Source: Berkiella sp964502705
GTDB taxonomy: Bacteria; Pseudomonadota; Gammaproteobacteria; Berkiellales; Berkiellaceae
DNA length: 36,207 nt
Reading direction: 5' to 3'
Assembly: GCA_964502705.1 (NCBI GenBank)
Contig: CAZCXZ010000023.1
Span: 1-36,207, forward strand
Shown here: positions 33,101 through 36,207 of the stretch, one piece after another
How positions within the stretch are numbered: position 1 is the stretch's first letter
Layout: every line of letters begins with the position of its first letter
Position numbers and translations under genes: made by a program
Notes under the pieces: generated by a model
Database searches by the model: none
Told to the model about the DNA's origin: nothing
The model's input: only the letters and a program-made list of their open reading frames with translations

Positions 33101-34471
33101 TGCTTGTAAAATCGCCTGTTCTGATTTAACTCTTTCTAGTTGTGCTTTTTGGAGTGCGAGGCCTTCTTCATCACCCAATTTTTTGGATGATTTAATCGAC
33201 TTTTGTAATTCATGCCGCTCTTCTTTCAGTTCAGCCTTGGCAACTGCTTCAATGGTTTCCCTTATTTTTTGCTTTTGTTCACGAACTGCGGTAGTCAAAA
33301 CCACTAGGCCGCCGCCAGGGCCGCTGTAAACCCTGACAAATTCAGCATCTTTAACATTAGCCTTCTTGGGCAAGCTATCTAGTTGCTTTTGCAATGCATC
33401 TTCTAATTCATGAATAGTATCCAGCATTTCAGCCAGTGGTTTTTGTTTATAAGAATTGATGAGATTATCAAGTTGCGTGTGGGTTTCTACAGCTTGATGA
33501 AATTTATCTAAGACTGAAACTTTTAAAGGTTCTTCGGTTAACACACCTAAAGCCTGTGTGCGCGCCCTCAGATAAGAATCCAAATTATCAACTTTAGGGT
33601 ATTTCAGTTGGTTTTTAGCCCTATCAAAGAAAGCACCTACTTTCTTATCTTGCTCAGCTTTACGCTTTCTTTTTGCCTCGAACGCTTTTTGCTTTTGATC
33701 ATCTTCAAATTCAAAACAGTAAATATCCACCAACATGACCATCGCTTCATCGTCAGGAAACTCATCAGCATCTTTGATTTTAACGATTTTTTTCATTTCA
33801 GCTATAGCAACTTCTGCTTTCAAATCAACCCAATTTGGTATGTTGTTACCAGCATAAGTTAATGCTTCTTCTAAAGCTAAAAACTCTTTAACTTGTGGCT
33901 GGCTGGTACCCGTTTCTGATGGAGACACTAATCCTTGAGGCTCATTTTGAGCGCTAGGATTTGTTCTAAGATACCAATCATAGATTTCTCCAATGCACCC
34001 TTCAAAGCATCCCTCTTGGCCTGCTTTACCCCACTCAATAACCTTACTGCTAGCTTTAGCAAAATTAAAACTTTGCTGATACTGCAAAATCAAATTGTTC
34101 CAAGTTAAGCCGATGCTTTTCATATCATACATATCAGCATGATGTACAAAAACGTTACCAAAAGTCCGCAAACCATCATCACTTAATTTATTACCGTCTT
34201 TATCCTTTTTAATAGGAAAACTAGTAGCCTTGGGTTCAAAATAGAGCGTATGAGGTAATTGTTTAGTTTTATTGTATGTGACCAGCAAGCTTTTAATCTT
34301 TTCTTCAAAGTTTTTGTGAAGATTTTGAATGCAATAAGAAAAGTGGATTGCATGCTCTCTTGCATGTGGATCTTGAATTGCATTAAGTGTAAGTCTGAGA
34401 TTATCGTAATAAGCAGCAGTATAAGGGACTTTATCGCCAGCTTCAGGTAGACGAAGTTCAGTATATTTCAT
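30161..34471 (-). CDS. Large protein of unknown function with N-terminal paralogous domain, kinase-like domain and long coiled coil
   Basis: I do not recognise this 1436-residue protein as a named family. Residues 1-167 match the neighbouring small protein: CIQNLHKNF (C47), YFEP, HHADMYDMKS (H110, H111), TWNNL and GCFEGCI (C155, C159). A Ser/Gln/Pro-rich linker and helical segments follow. About residues 590-840 resemble a PI3/4-kinase- or HipA-like fold: K602 in HIFWKSVKP, E616 in GREVAGAW, a DxHxxN catalytic-loop pattern (D685, H687, N690) and IDKG (D703). Helical repeats at about 471-541 and 851-945 flank it. Residues about 947-1243 are an Ala/Glu/Lys/Arg/Gln coiled coil, and a globular C-terminus ends it. 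There is no signal peptide or membrane segment. ATG at 34471 has AAGG upstream. An effector or cytoplasmic kinase role is inference. Confidence 0.85.
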   Translation of the reverse strand: MKYTELRLPEAGDKVPYTAAYYDNLRLTLNAIQDPHAREHAIHFSYCIQNLHKNFEEKIKSLLVTYNKTKQLPHTLYFEPKATSFPIKKDKDGNKLSDDGLRTFGNVFVHHADMYDMKSIGLTWNNLILQYQQSFNFAKASSKVIEWGKAGQEGCFEGCIGEIYDWYLRTNPSAQNEPQGLVSPSETGTSQPQVKEFLALEEALTYAGNNIPNWVDLKAEVAIAEMKKIVKIKDADEFPDDEAMVMLVDIYCFEFEDDQKQKAFEAKRKRKAEQDKKVGAFFDRAKNQLKYPKVDNLDSYLRARTQALGVLTEEPLKVSVLDKFHQAVETHTQLDNLINSYKQKPLAEMLDTIHELEDALQKQLDSLPKKANVKDAEFVRVYSGPGGGLVVLTTAVREQKQKIRETIEAVAKAELKEERHELQKSIKSSKKLGDEEGLALQKAQLERVKSEQAILQAEHRADKAQHSKLSIVRADAKQIKAEIKAKIKLLGKPRNPKANDLLREINEAQARLAQKLLLLSQDEAVQLREELYLEKLLQSISSIKLQSIDDAPRAASSVPAGDPVQFTHYNEMKIPTTSRSKEQLSNKHGKLLYKLDGHIFWKSVKPAEPGVEQGREVAGAWVANHITGGLVPKAHLRRVDSKLGIAQEFITMDIFKPDRIKDLNKKQVNQIVVHLIADKVISNYDTHYENYGIDSNGDVIGIDKGEAFKFFQRGKVGFKGGLAGGKSDTDDIDLELYGRDQVNFYKQVFDKVRGGVLEVDFDDPIIQDTLRRCAEMTLDNVKKMYSGYAQTRFKGNVKAQDDFYQEVLQRCHNMPRMMENFRAQFAANLEADRVKTQESARHFAEESLRTIVKKTRSDVTDIKKEIKDRLKKLHDAKERYIASPQNEAARIRCNDLIQEIEGLNGQLDQKFLVLTSTKEPHIAEALKIREDLHIDKLVTNVGQNVGSAKSAIEQASEAHKAQQAAEQQRQLQAQLARQVEEATRLQQERDRIAAEKARIEEEKRLAKLVEEEQARLQQVRVAEQQEAARKAQEQERKVQEDALRAAAAKELQDRITAEQLAAETAAAEKLAEQKSAAAQKALTEQREAEARKEAEVRKETEARKEAEARKEAEAKVRIAQQREAEAKKAQEAALKAAAIEKAATDKVKADAEQSEQQRLAAEQVRMAEEGKRLQGEKSSLIAIKPREDQAALEAERKAQEAAALEQERARAAQMRKLEAERLRQEEEVQRNERVRKAISDQAMKRSAYRIKSSDVPPVASAAVVQPVFNDKQITVGTLNRLFSRFGDNQAEIQQSLRNLYQGKRTEKKFKGLLQRFVVNTGHTFANKRDRQIDELAKVMAKLQQEGNALTAHEKGIILSGALQSVIDAIQSTESSNMFQSRLLFICHDLKAELHQAGVQDLDHNSAKICFHAYQGGGVESFRQAARSAPAPRQNLG
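31127..31213 (-). repeat. 18-bp tandem repeat encoding hexapeptides in the coiled coil
   Basis: Inside the large gene, five near-identical 18-bp units encode E[A/T]E[A/V]RK hexapeptides (residues about 1087-1115). Units differ at several third positions. The six-residue period is shorter than a heptad, so this stretch should form a continuous charged helix rather than a regular coiled coil. Such repeats can vary in copy number by slippage. Confidence 0.8.
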
Positions 34472-34543
34472 GAGATTACCTTACTTTAGTGCAGTTACGT
34501 TTTAACTGTGAGACCAAACAAGGTATGAGAAAGTTCAATCGTG

Positions 34544-34577
34544 ATTGAAGGTGCATATTTGCATATGCACCTTCAAT
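34544..34577. repeat. Perfect 15-bp hairpin between the two paralogous genes
   Basis: Bases 34544-34558 pair without mismatch with 34563-34577, leaving a TTGC loop. It starts 7 nt after the small gene's stop and ends 73 nt before the large gene's ATG. No T tract follows on either strand. A second, shorter stem (34534-34540 with 34543-34549) shares bases with it, so the two cannot form together. It may be a Rho-independent-like end, a stability hairpin or a switch. Confidence 0.65.
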
Positions 34578-34583
34578 AGAAGA

Positions 34584-35162
34584 TTAGAGCCTTGGAGTTG
34601 AGTATGAGGATGAAGCGCCGTTATCAATGTCTGTTGATGTGCTTAATACGGTCTTCCAAACGCCCATTTCTGAAATACAATTATCAAAGCAACCATCGTT
34701 CCCAACTTTTACACATTCATCTAAGAGATTTTGTTTAATTGCGAATTCAATAGCATCTAAATATTGTTCTACTAAATTCATCCAAGTAACAGGCATAGAC
34801 TTCATATCATAGAAATTAGCATGGTGGATTAACATTTTATTTAATAAAGGGAGATCATCATCTGTTTTAGGTGGAGGTGGAAATACTTTAGGACGACTTG
34901 GCTCAAAATACATTTCTGCAGGCAATTTATTGTCATTTTTGTTATACCATTGCAATAATTCGATAAGTTTATTTACGAAATTTTTATGTAAATTTTGAAC
35001 ACAAAATGATAAATGAATTGCCATTTCATAATGACTGATCATATTGCGATTTTTTTCTAGAACCATCTGATCCAGTTTTTGATTTAATGCTGCTCTAATT
35101 TGCTCATAGCGATATTTATTATAAGGTGCTAAATCTACACGGATCAGATCTTCGAATTTCAT
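34584..35162 (-). CDS. Protein of unknown function, paralogue of the N-terminal domain of the large neighbour
   Basis: The family is not recognised. From the ATG at 35162 the protein is 192 residues (an in-frame TTG four codons upstream is less likely because MKFEDLI aligns with MKYTELR of the large protein). It shares with residues 1-167 of that protein HLSFCVQNLHKNF, YFEP, HHANFYDMKS, TWMNLVEQY and GCFDNCISE, so one Cys, a His-His pair and a Cys-x3-Cys are conserved. It is mostly helical by composition, with a poly-Pro stretch (PPPPK) in the middle and a Ser/Thr-rich tail, without signal peptide or membrane helix. The gene looks AT-richer than the ribosomal genes. An extended -10 promoter lies 36 nt upstream. 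Confidence 0.85.
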   Translation of the reverse strand: MKFEDLIRVDLAPYNKYRYEQIRAALNQKLDQMVLEKNRNMISHYEMAIHLSFCVQNLHKNFVNKLIELLQWYNKNDNKLPAEMYFEPSRPKVFPPPPKTDDDLPLLNKMLIHHANFYDMKSMPVTWMNLVEQYLDAIEFAIKQNLLDECVKVGNDGCFDNCISEMGVWKTVLSTSTDIDNGASSSYSTPRL

Positions 35163-35197
35163 TTTGTTTACCAAACTATCAAAAAAACTAAGTTCGG

Positions 35198-35206
35198 ATT
35201 ATAACA
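35198..35206 (-). promoter_or_regulatory. Extended -10 promoter ahead of the small paralogue
   Basis: On the minus strand TGTTATAAT (35198-35206) is a perfect TATAAT with the TGn extension. No good -35 box is present 17 nt upstream, which extended -10 promoters can tolerate. A start about 7 nt downstream would give a leader of roughly 28 nt before the ATG at 35162. Confidence 0.55.
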
Positions 35207-35222
35207 ATCTTGAAAGATAAGG

Positions 35223-35294
35223 CTATTTTTTAGCCTTGATTAAAGATGGGGTGCTTTTCTCAGACGACCAACGACTAAGAAGAAAATACATCAT
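35223..35294 (-). CDS. Possible 23-residue small ORF with strong ribosome site
   Basis: ATG at 35294 (a second ATG follows directly) is preceded by GAGGGGAG at good spacing and opens a 23-codon frame, MMYFLLSRWSSEKSTPSLIK plus AKK. Its stop lies in a hairpin (AAGGCTA, 35219-35225, with TAGCCTT, 35231-35237). It lies between the rRNA terminator and the promoter of the small paralogue. It might be a leader peptide or a chance frame; only the ribosome site supports it. Confidence 0.3.
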   Translation of the reverse strand: MMYFLLSRWSSEKSTPSLIKAKK

Positions 35295-35383
35295 TGCACT
35301 CCCCTCAGAATGATTGGATTTTTACAGAATAGGGGTAATAACACCTAATGCGACTTCTTTAAAATCAAGGTTTGGTGATTCGA

Positions 35384-35469
35384 CAGGATTATTCGTCTTT
35401 GCTCTTCGCGCAATATGTTCAAATTGATGGTTTTATTTGGCAGGATTTATCCGTCTTCGCTCTGCGAGC
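35384..35469. repeat. Imperfect direct repeat pair downstream of the rRNA operon
   Basis: Two related copies of about 27 bp lie 57 bp apart, at 35384-35410 and 35441-35469. Both read CAGGAT, then TAT/TATT, CGTCTT and GCTCT with a GCG near the end. The second copy has a small TTCGC/GCGAG hairpin and a GTAG on the minus strand, reminiscent of REP elements. The gene-free stretch 35295-35480 holds nothing else recognisable. Confidence 0.5.
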
Positions 35470-35480
35470 TACGCCGGATT

Positions 35481-35512
35481 ATTATCTAAAAAATAATCAT
35501 TTTTTAGATAAT
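35481..35512. repeat. AT-rich perfect hairpin beside the rRNA terminator
   Basis: ATTATCTAAAAAA (35481-35493) and TTTTTTAGATAAT (35500-35512) form a perfect 13-bp stem with a 6-nt loop. It directly follows the GC-richer terminator on the minus strand and may be a second, backup termination structure. Confidence 0.6.
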
Positions 35513-35544
35513 AAAAAACCCCTAACGGTTTCCCGTTAGGGGTT
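35513..35544 (-). terminator. Rho-independent terminator of the rRNA operon
   Basis: A perfect 12-bp stem, AACCCCTAACGG (35517-35528) with CCGTTAGGGGTT (35533-35544), has a GAAA tetraloop on the minus strand and runs into TTTTTT (35513-35518). It lies 9 nt after the 5S rRNA 3' end, exactly where an rRNA operon terminates. Confidence 0.92.
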
Positions 35545-35553
35545 GAAGTAAAA

Positions 35554-35669
35554 GCCTGGCAGTGTCCTACTTTCACATGGGATCTCCCACACTATCATCG
35601 GCGCTAAGTCGTTTCACTACTGAGTTCGAAATGGTTTCAGGTGGTTCCCACTTGCTATTGCTACCAGAC
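35554..35669 (-). rRNA. rrf: 5S ribosomal RNA
   Basis: About 116 nt on the minus strand. The 5' end GTCTGGTAG pairs with the 3' end CTGCCAGGC to form helix I. Internal landmarks are CCACCTGAAACCATTTCGAA, CTCAGTAGTGAAAC and GCGCCGATGATAGTGTGGGA, close to E. coli 5S (CCTGACCCCATGCCGAAC and GCGCCGATGGTAGTGTGGG). Ends were set from helix I and may be off by a base or two. Confidence 0.95.
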
Positions 35670-35791
35670 GTATTCGGTTTTCCTTTTTTAGGAAATTTCT
35701 TAGTTTTTGTTTTAACAATTTTGGCAACACACGTCGCGATATACCCGCTCTCTTAAAAAGCGTTATCGTTTTAAGAATTTTTTGTTTGTTG

Positions 35792-35821
35792 CATATAGCA
35801 CCCAGATTTCTTGGGCGTTAT

Positions 35822-35824
<3 letters not shown>
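35792..35824. repeat. Processing-type hairpin in the 23S-5S spacer
   Basis: CATATAGCACCCA (35792-35804) and TGGGCGTTATATG (35812-35824) pair over 13 positions with one mismatch and one wobble, around a 7-nt loop. It begins at the 3' end of 23S rRNA. The remaining spacer (35670-35791) is AT-rich without a gene. A role in rRNA processing is inferred from position. Confidence 0.45.

Positions 35825-36207
<383 letters not shown>

Noticed and set aside
35562..35756. Short open frame on the + strand at the rRNA end
   Set aside because: Overlaps the 5S rRNA and spacer in antisense.

Overview
This is a gammaproteobacterial chromosome segment in which every confident gene lies on the minus strand, so transcription runs from the right edge (rRNA operon) to the left edge (rpsD). 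The proteins match the E. coli translation and transcription set closely, and the gene order is the classical one: rrl-rrf, birA, tRNA-Thr/Tyr/Gly/Thr, tuf, tRNA-Trp, secE, nusG, rplKAJL, rpoBC, then the str, S10, spc and alpha operons joined end to end. In E. coli the rif and str-S10 blocks are apart; here they are contiguous. No second tuf gene lies between fusA and rpsJ. The two unrecognised genes next to the rRNA operon, one with a kinase-like domain and very long coiled coils, suggest a host-associated lineage (for example Legionellales-like). That is inference.

Layout on the + coordinates: 1-1377 alpha operon (rpsD partial, rpsK, rpsM, rpmJ); 1392-6898 spc (secY to rplN); 6994-12035 S10 (rpsQ to rpsJ); 12063-15086 str (fusA, rpsG, rpsL); 15331-23710 rpoC and rpoB; 23800-26104 rplL, rplJ, rplA, rplK; 26125-26134 a run of ten N; 26163-27115 nusG and secE; 27140-29033 tRNA-Trp, tuf and four tRNAs behind a strong promoter; 29115-30101 birA; 30161-35162 two related genes of unknown function; 35223-35545 a small ORF, repeats and the rRNA terminator; 35554-36207 5S rRNA and the 3' end of 23S rRNA.

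Two points concern sequence quality or biology of essential genes. rpoC is interrupted by one in-frame TGA at the codon for a bridge-helix arginine (E. coli R798), although the rest is full length. The end of nusG abuts the N run and is made of an exact 53-bp inverted copy of nusG itself, which looks like a fold-back assembly artefact.

The most novel region is 30161-35162. In E. coli the interval between rrnB 5S and birA holds murB; here it holds a 192-residue protein and a 1436-residue protein that share an N-terminal domain (conserved Cys, His-His and Cys-x3-Cys). The large one adds a PI3/4-kinase- or HipA-like domain flanked by two copies of a helical repeat, then a roughly 300-residue charged coiled coil. 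Regulatory elements that can be read directly include promoters ahead of the tRNA-tuf unit, rpsL, rpsM (weaker) and the small paralogue, and hairpin terminators or attenuators after rplA, rplL, rpoC, tuf and 5S.
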